Assembly: GCA_913778085.1 (NCBI GenBank)
Contig: CAJYXJ010000001.1
Location: 1 to 64,000 of the forward strand
DNA from: an uncultured Chryseobacterium sp.
Lineage (GTDB): Bacteria > Bacteroidota > Bacteroidia > Flavobacteriales > Weeksellaceae
DNA length: 64,000 nucleotides
Direction of reading: 5' to 3'
Shown: one piece after another, positions 46,178-55,066 of the stretch
Numbering within the stretch: position 1 is the first letter of the stretch
Layout of the letters: the number at the start of each line of letters is the position of its first letter
The notes under the pieces: model-generated
The model's database searches: none
Told to the model about the DNA's origin: nothing
The model's input: only the letters and a program-made list of their open reading frames with translations
Position numbers and translations under genes: made by a program

Positions 46178-47088
46178 TGAGCAATTTTAGCATTTCTCGG
46201 ATGATACGTCAGGATTACATCCCGAAGTTCTTCCGTTTTCAGGTGGGTATAGACCTGTGTAGTGGTAATGCTGGAATGGCCGAGCATTTCCTGGATAAAT
46301 CGGAGGTCTGCCCCATTCTGAAGGAGATGGGTGGCAAAAGAATGGCGGAAGGTGTGCGGTGAAATTTTCTTGCTGACACCGGCCTTATCCGTCAGTTCCT
46401 TAATAATTAAAAATACGATTACCCTGGACATTGAAGTTCCACGGCTGTTCAGGAACAGGGTATCTTCATGCTTCCTGTTGATCTTGCTCTTGGAGCGGAT
46501 GTCATTAATGTAGCATTTTACCAGCTCTGCCGTATAATCGGCAAGAGGAACGAAACGGATCTTGTTTCCTTTTCCGCTTACCTTAATATACTGTTCTTTA
46601 AAATTGATGTTTGAAATTTTCAGGTCGATGAGCTCTGAAACACGAAGCCCGCAGCCGTACAAGACTTCGATGATACACTGGTTTCTCTTGCCTAGATCCG
46701 TGTTTACTTCGATGGCACCGATAATTTTGTTGATATCGGTAAGGCTTAGCGTATCCGGCAGATACAGCCCGAGCTTTGGCCCTTCCAGAAGGGAAGCGGG
46801 GTTGTCTTCACGGCATTCGTCCTCCAGCAGGAATTTGAAGAATGCTTTAATGGAAGAGATCCATCTTGCCTGCGATCTTTCACTGAATTTCTGTTTGGAA
46901 AGATTGAAGATGTATTCCTGCAGATTTTCATAATCGATAGAATCCGGACCGATATTTTCCAGATCTTCTTCTGCGTATTCTTTTAATTTTTTGATGTCCC
47001 GGATGTAGGCATCTAATGTGTTTTCTGAAAAGTTTCTCTCAAAACGTAGGAAGATTTCAAAATCCTTAATTTTTTCATCCCAAGTCAT
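46174..47088 (-). CDS. xerD: Site-specific tyrosine recombinase XerD
   Basis: The 304-residue recombinase has an N-terminal SAM-like core-binding domain (about 1-95) and a catalytic domain with the Arg in GCGLRVSELIDL, the His-x-x-Arg in SPHTFRHSFATHLL, the second His in LGHSSITTTQVYTH and the nucleophilic Tyr in QVYTHL. Position with housekeeping genes and full length support chromosomal XerD, which resolves chromosome dimers, rather than a mobile-element integrase. It lies between the dCMP deaminase gene (7-base gap) and the Nudix gene (overlap). Confidence 0.94.
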   Translation of the reverse strand: MTWDEKIKDFEIFLRFERNFSENTLDAYIRDIKKLKEYAEEDLENIGPDSIDYENLQEYIFNLSKQKFSERSQARWISSIKAFFKFLLEDECREDNPASLLEGPKLGLYLPDTLSLTDINKIIGAIEVNTDLGKRNQCIIEVLYGCGLRVSELIDLKISNINFKEQYIKVSGKGNKIRFVPLADYTAELVKCYINDIRSKSKINRKHEDTLFLNSRGTSMSRVIVFLIIKELTDKAGVSKKISPHTFRHSFATHLLQNGADLRFIQEMLGHSSITTTQVYTHLKTEELRDVILTYHPRNAKIAQ

Positions 47089-47095
47089 TGTTGTG

Positions 47096-47518
47096 TTATT
47101 TTTTTAGTTCATAGTCCGAAATTTGCTCTATTTCAATTTGGTGGTTTCTTAAAAATGATATTCCGTCGTCATCCGAATATTCGTTGATGTATACCAGGCG
47201 GGTAATGCCTGCCTGCAGAATCAATTTACTGCATTCTTTACACGGGGAAAGCGTTAAATATAATGTGGCACCTTTGGCAGACTGTGTAGAAGCCGCCAAT
47301 TTTAAAATCGCATTTGCTTCCGCATGCAGTACGTACCAGTGCGTTTTACCTTCACTGTCCTCACAGCAGTTTTCAAATCCTGAAGGAGTACCATTATAAC
47401 CATCTGAAATAATCATCCTATCTTTTACGATAAGAGCCCCTACCTGCTTTCGTTTACAGTAGGAAAGTTTTGCCCATTCCTGAGCCATTTTTAGATAAGC
47501 TTTATCAAACTTATTCAT
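47096..47518 (-). CDS. Deoxycytidylate (dCMP) deaminase family protein
   Basis: The 140-residue zinc enzyme shows the deaminase motifs HAEANAIL (His and Glu) and SPCKECSKLI (two Cys). The N-terminal SYCKRKQVGALIVKDRMIISDGYNGTPSG region is typical of ComEB/dCMP deaminases, which make dUMP for thymidylate synthesis. It is the gene before xerD and 48 bases after the enoyl-CoA hydratase gene on the same strand. Confidence 0.93.
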   Translation of the reverse strand: MNKFDKAYLKMAQEWAKLSYCKRKQVGALIVKDRMIISDGYNGTPSGFENCCEDSEGKTHWYVLHAEANAILKLAASTQSAKGATLYLTLSPCKECSKLILQAGITRLVYINEYSDDDGISFLRNHQIEIEQISDYELKK

Positions 47519-47566
47519 ACAGCAGCATTGTTGGTTTTCGAAATAATTTGTATTAAGGGTAAAAAG

Positions 47567-48334
47567 TTAGAATACCGGTTTTCTTTTTTCAAGAAACGCC
47601 GAAACGCCTTCTTTTTTATCGTCCATTTCAAAAAGCTCTCCGAAATATTTGATCTCGGTTTCAAAGCCTTTATCCGTATCCGAAAGGTTGACCGCATGAA
47701 TTGCCTTTGCAATGGCCATGGGTGAATTGTTGGCAATTGTCTGGGCTAATTCTCTTGTTCGTATTAACAGTTCCTCAATAGGGTAGACTTCATTTACCAG
47801 GCCGATTTCCTTTGCTTTTGCGGCGGGAATCATTTTGGCAGAGAAGATCATTTCATTGGCAATACCTTTTCCTACAAGCTTCGGCAGTCTCTGGGTCCCT
47901 CCGTAACCGGGAATCAATCCCAATGTTACTTCCGGTAGACCAAGTCTGGCGTTTTCCGATGCGTATCTGATGTGGCATGCCATAGCAAGCTCGAGACCTC
48001 CGCCCAATGCAAAACCGTTTACGGCTGCAATAACGGGTTTGGTCATATTTTCTATTTTATTGAATAAAGAATTGTGTCCGTTCTTGGCAAGCTCTTCTGC
48101 CTGATCCTGTCCGAAATCACTGAATTCTTTAATATCTGCACCGGCGACAAAAGATTTTTCACCGCTTCCGGTTAGAATAATTACTCTGCAGGCAGTATCG
48201 GAATTTAATTCGTCCAGGGCTGAACTAATTTCACTGATTGTTTTGGCATTCAGTGCATTCAAGCTTTCAGGTCTGTTTATAGTTATGATGGAAATTTTAT
48301 CTTCCTTTTGTAATAATATATTTTCGTAACCCAT
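47567..48334 (-). CDS. Enoyl-CoA hydratase/isomerase family protein
   Basis: The 255-residue crotonase carries the oxyanion-hole segments SFVAGADIKEF and GFALGGGLELAMAC, and both catalytic glutamates, in GGGLELA and GLPEVTLGLIPGYGGTQRL, as in true hydratases. It likely hydrates short-chain enoyl-CoA in fatty-acid or amino-acid degradation. It is the first gene of the minus-strand run leading to xerD. Its upstream region is shared with the catalase terminator. Confidence 0.93.
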   Translation of the reverse strand: MGYENILLQKEDKISIITINRPESLNALNAKTISEISSALDELNSDTACRVIILTGSGEKSFVAGADIKEFSDFGQDQAEELAKNGHNSLFNKIENMTKPVIAAVNGFALGGGLELAMACHIRYASENARLGLPEVTLGLIPGYGGTQRLPKLVGKGIANEMIFSAKMIPAAKAKEIGLVNEVYPIEELLIRTRELAQTIANNSPMAIAKAIHAVNLSDTDKGFETEIKYFGELFEMDDKKEGVSAFLEKRKPVF

Positions 48335-48386
48335 TTTCCACTAATAAAATATTATTCCCCGCAAATTATAAAAAATTTTATAAAAA

Positions 48387-48415
48387 AAAGGAAAAAATAT
48401 TATTTTTTTCCTTTT
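48387..48415 (-). terminator. Terminator after the catalase gene
   Basis: AAAAGGAAAAAA (48387-48398) pairs with TTTTTTTCCTTTT (48403-48415); a T run follows on the minus strand. Confidence 0.65.
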
Positions 48416-48441
48416 CAGCTGAAAATTCTGTTTTTAACTCC

Positions 48442-49929
48442 TTATTTTGTATGATTCATCATATTGGCATCAATCACGACGTTAAGCTGAGAAGCCACTT
48501 TCATACCAAGTTCGATATTCGCTCTGAAAAAATGACAAAGCTGCCTGTTGATGATCTCGTCTTTCTTCGGACCGGTAATCTGCTTCATACTTCCAACGAT
48601 GTTATTTACAAGATTATGTCTTTCCTCAGGGTTCATGGCTTTGGAATAGAGAAGGCCTGGCTGCGTGTAATGGTCGTCATCATTTTCATTCCTGTTGTAG
48701 CTGGCTACATGGGCGCTGTCCAGCTCGTATTCATAGTTTTTATAGGCATAGTCCGGTTTGATATCGTCAAAACTGTTCGGATGATAGTTAGGTTTGTCCT
48801 GATAATGGCTGGAATCCGCCATAAATCCGTCTCTCTGGTAATTGTTTACGGCAAAAGGGCAGCGGTTCACTTCCAGCTGATGGGCATTGACGCCCACTCT
48901 GTACCGGTGAGCATCGGGATAGGAAAAGAGTCTGCTCTGAAGCATTTTATCCGGTGAAAAGCTGATTCCGTTGATCAGATGGCTTGGAGAAAAAATAGAT
49001 TGCTCTACATGAGCAAAATAATTGACGGGAATTTCATTCAGTTCCATTTCTCCCACTTCAATCATGGGAAAATCATCATGGAACCAGACTTTGGTAATAT
49101 CAAAAGGATTCCATCTGAAATCTCTGGCCTGTTCTTCCGTCATAACCTGGATGTACATCGTCCATTTCGGAAAATTCCCTTCTTCAATGGCGTTGCAGAG
49201 ATCTTCCTGTGCAAAATCAGGATTTTCACCTGCCATTTTTACCGCTTCCTCATTGGTAAAGTTTTTAATCCCCTGCTTTGTTACGAAATGAAACTTTACC
49301 CAGATCCTTTCATTTTTATCATTGATCATAGAGTAGGTATGCGATCCGAAACCATGCATATGTCTGTATCCGTAAGGTGTTCCCCTGTCGGACATCAGGA
49401 TCAGTACCTGGTGGAGCGATTCGGGGTTCAGGCTCCAGAAATCCCACATCATGGTGGCACTCTTCAGGTTGGTTTTCGGGACTCTTTTTTGGGTATGGAT
49501 GAAATCGGGGAATTTTTTACCGTCTTTAATAAAAAATACCGGTGTGTTGTTTCCTACCAGATCCCAGTTTCCGTCTTGCGTGTAAAATTTCAGGGCGAAG
49601 CCCCGCGGGTCTCTTGCTGTATCGGCACTTCCTTTTTCGCCGCCGACGGTAGAGAAGCGGGCAAACATCCTGCATGAATTTCCGACTTTAGAAAATAGTT
49701 TGGCTTTTGTGTATTGGGTAATATCATGGGTAACGGTAAAAGTTCCGTAAGCACCCGTTCCTTTGGCGTGAACAATCCTCTCCGGGATTCTTTCCCGAAC
49801 GAAGTGCGCCAGGTTTTCGTGTAAAATAAAATCCTGCAGCAATACGGGACCTCTTGGGCCTACTGTCTGCGAATCCTGGTGTTCATAATAAGGGGCGCCG
49901 TTGCTTAAGGTTAATTTTTTAGAATCCAT
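48442..49929 (-). CDS. katA: Haem catalase
   Basis: The product is 495 residues from ATG 49929 (MDSKKLTLSNG), preferred to the frame's first ATG 20 codons upstream, which lacks catalase-like sequence. The enzyme dismutates H2O2. The active-site His lies in RIVHAKGTGAYGTF and Asn in WDLVGNNTPVFFI. The proximal haem Tyr is in SRLFSYPDAHRYRVG. Length is that of small-subunit clade III catalases. It is divergent from oxyR across about 134 bases, which probably contain the OxyR binding site. Confidence 0.96.
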   Translation of the reverse strand: MDSKKLTLSNGAPYYEHQDSQTVGPRGPVLLQDFILHENLAHFVRERIPERIVHAKGTGAYGTFTVTHDITQYTKAKLFSKVGNSCRMFARFSTVGGEKGSADTARDPRGFALKFYTQDGNWDLVGNNTPVFFIKDGKKFPDFIHTQKRVPKTNLKSATMMWDFWSLNPESLHQVLILMSDRGTPYGYRHMHGFGSHTYSMINDKNERIWVKFHFVTKQGIKNFTNEEAVKMAGENPDFAQEDLCNAIEEGNFPKWTMYIQVMTEEQARDFRWNPFDITKVWFHDDFPMIEVGEMELNEIPVNYFAHVEQSIFSPSHLINGISFSPDKMLQSRLFSYPDAHRYRVGVNAHQLEVNRCPFAVNNYQRDGFMADSSHYQDKPNYHPNSFDDIKPDYAYKNYEYELDSAHVASYNRNENDDDHYTQPGLLYSKAMNPEERHNLVNNIVGSMKQITGPKKDEIINRQLCHFFRANIELGMKVASQLNVVIDANMMNHTK

Positions 49930-50014
49930 AATAGCTGTAATTTGTATAAAAGTTTTTCTCAGTGGTATTTGATTATGTAAAGGTAGCAATAATCAAAATT
50001 ACTTGAATTTTTAA

Positions 50015-50043
50015 TTGTCAATAGCAAAAACATTTTATCTTTG
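50015..50043 (+). promoter_or_regulatory. Promoter of oxyR
   Basis: TTG at 50015-50017, an 18-base spacer, and TATCTTTG at 50036-50043 match the Bacteroidota consensus. The ATG follows 21 bases later. Confidence 0.6.
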
Positions 50044-50063
50044 TAATAGATAATATTAATCAG

Positions 50064-51014
50064 ATGAACATTCAGCAACTGGAGTATCTTATCGCTGTGG
50101 ATAAGTACAAGCATTTTGGGAAAGCAGCTCAGGCATGCTTCATCACCCAGCCTACCTTAAGTGCCATGATACAGAAATTCGAGGATGAGCTGGATGTAAA
50201 GGTTTTCGACCGTACCACACATCCGATCCGGACGACGGATGTGGGATTGCAGATCATCGATCAGGCTAAGGTAATTATAGAATCTGTCAATGAACTGAAA
50301 AACAAAGCCAATCTCCTCAACAATATTCTGGGCGGGACCATCAATATCGGGATTATCCCGACCGTTTCTTCATTTATTCTTCCGACGGAAATCTTCAAAT
50401 TTCTGAAAGACAATCCGAAAATTCAGATGAATGTAAAGGAAATGACGACTGATAATATCATCAAATCGCTGAAGGCTGGAGAGCTTGATGCCGGAATTAT
50501 CTCAACCCCTTATGACGCAGCAGATGAATTCTATCAGGATTTTCTGTTTAATGAAGAACTGATGATTTACAGTTCTGAAACGGAAACCAATAAGAAAAAT
50601 TCATACGTTGTTCCTGAAGAACTGAATGTGGAAAAAGTATGGCTCCTGGAAGAAGGAAACTGTCTGAGAAACCAGTTTGAAAACATCTGCCACCTGAAAG
50701 AAAATACGTTGAAGCCGAAGAATCTGGATTTCCTGGCTTCCAACATTCAGACCTTGGTGCATATGGTAGATAAAGTGGGCGGAATCAGTATTCTGCCGGA
50801 GCTCGCCCTGAACCAGCTTTCCGATCAGCAGAAAAAGAATGTGTACCGCTTTAAAAAACCTTTTCCGTACCGGGAAATAAGCATCATCTATTACAAACCG
50901 ACCTTCAAACAGAAGATTATTGACGAATTATCGCATTCCATCAGGACTTCTTTAGAGAAAAAACTCAATTATCACCAAAGCCCGAAAGAATTCGTAAGCA
51001 TAAAACCACAATAG
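50064..51014 (+). CDS. oxyR: LysR-type peroxide regulator OxyR
   Basis: The 316-residue LysR regulator has the N-terminal winged helix (QLEYLIAVDKYKHFGKAAQACFITQPTLS) and a periplasmic-binding-like effector domain. Two cysteines, Cys200 and Cys209 in GNCLRNQFENIC, are spaced exactly as the redox pair of E. coli OxyR. This supports direct sensing of H2O2 by disulfide formation. It is divergent from katA, its expected target. A SAM-II-led metK transcript follows. Confidence 0.95.
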   Translation: MNIQQLEYLIAVDKYKHFGKAAQACFITQPTLSAMIQKFEDELDVKVFDRTTHPIRTTDVGLQIIDQAKVIIESVNELKNKANLLNNILGGTINIGIIPTVSSFILPTEIFKFLKDNPKIQMNVKEMTTDNIIKSLKAGELDAGIISTPYDAADEFYQDFLFNEELMIYSSETETNKKNSYVVPEELNVEKVWLLEEGNCLRNQFENICHLKENTLKPKNLDFLASNIQTLVHMVDKVGGISILPELALNQLSDQQKKNVYRFKKPFPYREISIIYYKPTFKQKIIDELSHSIRTSLEKKLNYHQSPKEFVSIKPQ

Positions 51015-51078
51015 TTTTTTATTGCCAACGGCTCTTAAACCCCTAATATCAAGAAAATTATAATTTGTAAGCAAAAAT

Positions 51079-51109
51079 TTTGAGTATTAGAAAATAGTGC
51101 TTAAATTTG
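51079..51109 (+). promoter_or_regulatory. Promoter of metK
   Basis: TTTG at 51079-51082, exactly 19 bases, and TAAATTTG at 51102-51109 match the consensus at every position. Transcription would start just before the SAM-II-like aptamer. Confidence 0.8.
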
Positions 51110-51120
51110 CCAACGTTTAC

Positions 51121-51176
51121 GGACGAGGAAAAATTTGACCTGATTGCAACCTCTATAAAAAAATGCTAAAACAGTA
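51121..51176 (+). ncRNA. SAM-II-like riboswitch upstream of metK
   Basis: The leader carries GAGG (51125-51128) pairing with CCTC (51150-51153), the loop ATTTGACCTGATTGCAA, and the 3' segment AAAAAATGCTAAAACAG. These correspond in order to the SAM-II (metA motif) core: a P1 stem, a loop with ATTTxACC and ATTGCAA, and an AxxTGxxGCTAAA-type tail that forms the pseudoknot; CTG (51140-51142) can pair with the final CAG. It starts about 12 bases after the promoter and sits before the SAM synthase gene. Assignment is from memory of the motif, not a covariance search. Confidence 0.82.
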
Positions 51177-51247
51177 TTCTTTTTTAGGCCTTTAGACAAT
51201 TATTCTTTTTTTTCTCGTAAATTTTAATCTCAAACAAACAGAATAAC

Positions 51248-52528
51248 ATGTCTTATTTATTTACATCTGAATCCGTTTCAGAAGGACATCCGGATAAGAT
51301 CGCCGATCAGATCTCCGATGCATTAATCGACCATTTTTTAGCATACGATAAATCTTCTAAAGTAGCTTGTGAAACGCTTGTAACAACAGGGCAGGTAGTT
51401 TTGGCAGGAGAAGTGAAATCTGATGCATATCTTGATGTACAGACGATTGCGAGAGAAGTAATCAACGGAATCGGGTATACAAAAGGGGAGTATATGTTCA
51501 ACGGGGATTCGTGCGGGGTGATTTCTGCGATCCATGAACAGTCTCCGGATATCAACCAGGGTGTGGACAGGGCTGTTACTGATGAGTCTTTTGAGGCAAA
51601 AGCCAATGCTCAGGGAGCCGGTGACCAGGGAATGATGTTCGGGTATGCGACCAACGAAACGGCTAATTATATGCCTTTGGCTCTGGATCTCGCGCATACC
51701 ATCCTTAAAGAACTTTCTGCGATCCGAAGAGAGGATTCGGAGATCAGATATCTTCGCCCCGATGCAAAAAGCCAGGTAACGATCGAATATTCCGATGATC
51801 ATAAACCAATCAGGATCGATTCTATCGTAGTTTCTACACAGCATGATGATTTTGGGGCAGAAGAAGAAATGCTGAACAAAATCAGAGAAGACATCAAAAA
51901 TATCCTGATCCCAAGAGTGGTGGCTTTGCAGTCTGAGGAAATCAAAGCTTTATTTAACGATCAGATCAAATATCACATCAATCCTACCGGGAAATTCGTA
52001 ATCGGAGGCCCTCACGGAGATACCGGTCTTACCGGCAGAAAAATCATCGTGGATACCTATGGCGGAAAAGGGGCTCACGGAGGTGGAGCTTTTTCAGGAA
52101 AAGACCCTTCCAAAGTAGACCGAAGCGCAGCATATGCAACAAGACACATCGCTAAAAATTTAGTAGCAGCAGGAGTGGCTGACGAAGTTTTGGTACAGGT
52201 TTCTTACGCCATCGGTGTAGCAGAGCCTTGCGGATTGTACATCAATACGTACGGAACGGCAAAAGTGGATCTTAATGATGGGGAAATAGCGAAGAAAGTT
52301 TCTACGGTTTTCGATTTAAGACCTTATGCGATTGAGCAGAACCTGAAGCTGAGAAATCCGATTTATCAGGACACCGCTTCTTACGGACATATGGGAAGAG
52401 AAAGTTACACGGCAAGCAAGACCTTTAATAAAGGACAGAAAAATGAGCTTACCCTGGAAAACCTGGAGTTCTTTACCTGGGAGAAACTGGACAAAGTAGA
52501 TGAAATTAAAGCTGCTTTCGGAATTTAA
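51248..52528 (+). CDS. metK: S-adenosylmethionine synthase
   Basis: The 426-residue enzyme makes SAM from methionine and ATP. Signature segments are [19 protein letters not shown] (metal and ATP site), [16 protein letters not shown], the [21 protein letters not shown] loop, [20 protein letters not shown] and [10 protein letters not shown] near the C-terminus. The length is slightly above the E. coli enzyme. It stands alone behind its own promoter and the SAM-II-like element, so SAM probably represses it. Confidence 0.98.
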   Translation: MSYLFTSESVSEGHPDKIADQISDALIDHFLAYDKSSKVACETLVTTGQVVLAGEVKSDAYLDVQTIAREVINGIGYTKGEYMFNGDSCGVISAIHEQSPDINQGVDRAVTDESFEAKANAQGAGDQGMMFGYATNETANYMPLALDLAHTILKELSAIRREDSEIRYLRPDAKSQVTIEYSDDHKPIRIDSIVVSTQHDDFGAEEEMLNKIREDIKNILIPRVVALQSEEIKALFNDQIKYHINPTGKFVIGGPHGDTGLTGRKIIVDTYGGKGAHGGGAFSGKDPSKVDRSAAYATRHIAKNLVAAGVADEVLVQVSYAIGVAEPCGLYINTYGTAKVDLNDGEIAKKVSTVFDLRPYAIEQNLKLRNPIYQDTASYGHMGRESYTASKTFNKGQKNELTLENLEFFTWEKLDKVDEIKAAFGI

Positions 52529-52551
52529 TTTTAAAACTGATATAATAAATG

Positions 52552-52585
52552 ACTGCTTTATCTATTTGATAAGGCAGTTTTTTTT
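52552..52585 (+). terminator. Terminator after metK
   Basis: ACTGCTTTATC (52552-52562) pairs with GATAAGGCAGT (52568-52578, one G-T pair) and is followed by a run of eight T. Confidence 0.88.
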
Positions 52586-52612
52586 ATTTTTACATATAAT
52601 AATATATTAAAG

Positions 52613-53104
52613 ATGATGAACGCCAGATCCGCAATCGCGATCCTATCTGTATTTTTCCTAAGTACATTTGCCAAAGCACAGGTAACTGTGCACAAAATGA
52701 TAAATATCGGGTATACCTATCAAAACCAGAGTTTCGGGGAAGTGGGAGGAAAGCTGCTTTTTTTAAAAAATGATGATGTAATTTACCGCTTGGGTGCCTC
52801 TGCACTGATGGGATCTGTGCATTCTCAATTTGCCATCATGCCGAAAATTTCTGCCGATGTCCTGCTGAATTTTGAAAAAAACGTCGATTTCTACCATTCC
52901 TATTATTTTTTGGTCGGAGCTGAAGGAACAAACAAATATATTGCTCCGAAGATAGGGGTTACGCTTTTCGGGATCCTCGATCTTACCGGAGGATATGCTT
53001 TTCCGGTAGGAAACAGTGGAATTAACGGTAAAGAATTGAGGGGTGTGAATGTTAATTTTACACTAAATATCCCTACTGTATTCATTCACGATATGTTTAA
53101 TTGA
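52613..53104 (+). CDS. Secreted outer-membrane-barrel-like protein of unknown function
   Basis: The 163-residue protein starts with a signal peptide (AIAILSVFFLSTFAKAQ, cut after AKA). The mature chain alternates short hydrophobic and aromatic strands (INIGYTYQNQSFGEVGGKLLF, YHSYYFLVGAEGTNKYIAPKIGVTLFGILDLTGGYAF, NVNFTLNIPTVF), consistent with an eight-stranded barrel. I do not recognise a family. The ATG at 52616 is an equally good start. It is transcribed alone, between metK and a sigma factor. Confidence 0.75.
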   Translation: MMNARSAIAILSVFFLSTFAKAQVTVHKMINIGYTYQNQSFGEVGGKLLFLKNDDVIYRLGASALMGSVHSQFAIMPKISADVLLNFEKNVDFYHSYYFLVGAEGTNKYIAPKIGVTLFGILDLTGGYAFPVGNSGINGKELRGVNVNFTLNIPTVFIHDMFN

Positions 53105-53302
53105 TTTTTTTTAAATTTTTCTTGTAAAAAGTTAATAAATGCTTAACAGTTATTAAAAATTTATTATATTTACAACATAGAAAAATTGTATCCGCCTATT
53201 GATTATACTTTACTCTGAAGAATTGTTTTGTATTTACAGCTGAAGCCAGATGAAATATCTGGAAAAATTATCTTCGGCAAGTATATTTATTGAGAAGAAG
53301 TT

Positions 53303-53893
53303 ATGAAATCAAAATCGGATAGTTTACTAATTTCCCTTTACCAGAAAGGAGACGAAGCGGCGCTGTCTACCCTTATTCACCGCCATCAGAGAGAACTGTT
53401 TACATTCATTTTTTACAAAATTAATGATGAAGATTTGGCAAACGATGTGTTTCAGGATACATTCATGAAGATTATCGTGATGCTGAAAGAAGGACGCTAC
53501 AACGAGGAAGGTAAATTCATTCTTTGGGCTAAAAGAATTGCCCACAATCTTATTATCGACCATTTCAGGGCAAAAGCCAAAAATATTAAGGTTTCGGAAA
53601 CGACTTTCGAGACCGATGAATATTCTATTTTTGACCTTCTGAAAGAGCCTTCCGAGAATATCGAAGACCAGCTGGTAACCAATCAGATCCAGGAAGACCT
53701 GCTCAAGATGCTTCAGTTGCTGCCGGAAAATCAGCAGGAAGTGATTAAGCTGAGGTTTTTCGACGGCCTGAGCTTTAAAGAAATCGCAGACCATACCGAT
53801 ATGAGCATCAATACCACATTGGGAAGAGTACGGTATGCTTTGATCAACCTGAGAAAAATCATGGATGAAAAAAATATTATCTTGACACGGTAG
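53303..53893 (+). CDS. Sigma-70 family (ECF-like) RNA polymerase sigma factor
   Basis: The 196-residue sigma factor has region 2 (HRHQRELFTFIFYKINDEDLANDVFQDTFMKII and WAKRIAHNLIIDHFRAK, about 20-95) and region 4 (LLPENQQEVIKLRFFDGLSFKEIADHTDMSINTTLGRVRYALINLRK, about 135-185), with no region 1 or 3. No anti-sigma gene follows as in the FecIR type; instead there is a 44-residue basic ORF 50 bases downstream. Its targets are unknown. Confidence 0.93.
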   Translation: MKSKSDSLLISLYQKGDEAALSTLIHRHQRELFTFIFYKINDEDLANDVFQDTFMKIIVMLKEGRYNEEGKFILWAKRIAHNLIIDHFRAKAKNIKVSETTFETDEYSIFDLLKEPSENIEDQLVTNQIQEDLLKMLQLLPENQQEVIKLRFFDGLSFKEIADHTDMSINTTLGRVRYALINLRKIMDEKNIILTR

Positions 53894-53942
53894 ATAATAA
53901 TTTCGGAATATTCCCGTTTTAAGGAAAAACATTTAGTCGCCT

Positions 53943-54077
53943 ATGAGAAAAAATGATTCCTTAAAAGTGAAAGCTTTGAAACCTAAGAAACAAACTATTG
54001 AGTTTTTGCTCAGCTTTTCAAAGAGTGTCGAGGTTGTAAAAACCCCGGGCAAGAATTATCCGATTTCCAAAAATTAA
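53943..54077 (+). CDS. 44-residue basic protein following the sigma factor
   Basis: ATG 53943 to TAA 54077 encodes 44 residues. It begins RKNDSLKVKALKPKKQ, contains the hydrophobic core TIEFLLSFSKSVEVV and ends GKNYPISKN. Lys is abundant and codon use resembles the neighbours. It lies 49 bases after the sigma stop and 17 before the YjjG ATG, in the same orientation. The family is unknown to me; a role as a sigma-associated small protein is only a guess. Confidence 0.55.
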   Translation: MRKNDSLKVKALKPKKQTIEFLLSFSKSVEVVKTPGKNYPISKN

Positions 54078-54094
54078 AATTAATTTTGTGCTGT

Positions 54095-54790
54095 ATGAAA
54101 ATTCAGCACATTTTTTTTGACCTTGACAATACACTCTGGGACCATCGCCGGAACGCTTATCTTACCATTAAAGAACTTTTTGAAAAAGAAGAAATCCTTC
54201 TGAAATACAGTATTGACTTTAATGAATTCCATTCGGCCTATCATGAGATTAATGAGAAGCTTTGGGAAGATATCCGGGATGGGATCATCGATAAGGAATA
54301 TCTCAGGAAGCACCGTTTTTACGATACTTTTAAACGCTTTGAGGTAGATGATGAAGCCCTTTCGATGTATTTCGAGGAACATTTTCTGGATAAAATCCTC
54401 AATCATAACGAACTGGTAGAAGGAGCGGAATATATCTTAGAATATCTGAAGTCTAAACATTATACCTTACATATTATTTCCAACGGCTTTAAGGAAGTTA
54501 CGGAACGGAAATGTATTTTATCCGGGATCGACAAATATTTCCAAACCATTACCAGTGCCGATACCGTAGGCGTAAGAAAACCCCGTCCGGAAATTTTCGA
54601 ATATTCCTTAAACCTTGCAGGAGCGGAAAAAGAAAACAGCATGCTCATCGGTGACGATTGGATCGCAGATGTCATCGGAGCCCAACGTTTCGGGATGGAC
54701 GTTATTTTCTTTGATGTCCTGAAGGAAAACAGGGAAGAGAAGGGGCTGAAAGTAATTAAGCATCTCTTGCAGATTAAGGATTATTTATAA
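54095..54790 (+). CDS. HAD-family pyrimidine nucleotidase, YjjG type
   Basis: The product is 231 residues from ATG 54095, because MKIQHIFFDLDNTLWDH is the canonical beginning; the frame has an earlier ATG three codons upstream. HAD motifs are DLDNTLW (motif I, nucleophilic Asp), HIISNGFKE (motif II), KPRPEIF (motif III Lys) and GDDWIADVIGAQ (motif IV). YjjG enzymes remove phosphate from noncanonical pyrimidine nucleotides and some dNMPs as a housecleaning step. Confidence 0.93.
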   Translation: MKIQHIFFDLDNTLWDHRRNAYLTIKELFEKEEILLKYSIDFNEFHSAYHEINEKLWEDIRDGIIDKEYLRKHRFYDTFKRFEVDDEALSMYFEEHFLDKILNHNELVEGAEYILEYLKSKHYTLHIISNGFKEVTERKCILSGIDKYFQTITSADTVGVRKPRPEIFEYSLNLAGAEKENSMLIGDDWIADVIGAQRFGMDVIFFDVLKENREEKGLKVIKHLLQIKDYL

Positions 54791-55066
54791 AACTTCTGTG
54801 CTTTGACAAAAAAGTTTGGATTGAGTACCTTATCAATTATAACTTTTTTGAAAATTTCCGGCACTTAATATTGTAATAATTTTTTAAATAAGAATTGATC
54901 TTATAATATCATTAATTTTAATTTTTTTTTAATAACTCTGTACTTTTCTTTAATTCAGTTATTTGTGAATAATTTTTCAAGATGTAAACTGTTATCTTAT
55001 ATTTTACGTTTTTTAATCATGGACTTTTTATGTAGCTTGCCTGAATAATAAATAATTATTTAAAAA
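54791..55066. other. Very AT-rich spacer before the glycine-rich lipoprotein gene
   Basis: The stretch is almost entirely A and T with long T runs and no ORF. TAGCTTGC near 55032 loosely resembles a -7 box, but no paired element is clear. It marks a sharp change in composition from the YjjG gene. Confidence 0.4.

Noticed and set aside
46174-47088. Tyrosine recombinase as integrase of a mobile island
   Set aside because: Length, motifs and co-translation with housekeeping genes fit chromosomal XerD; there are no att-like repeats.
54791-55066. A tRNA or small RNA in the AT-rich spacer
   Set aside because: No cloverleaf-compatible stems or conserved T-loop sequence could be found by eye here or in other gaps.
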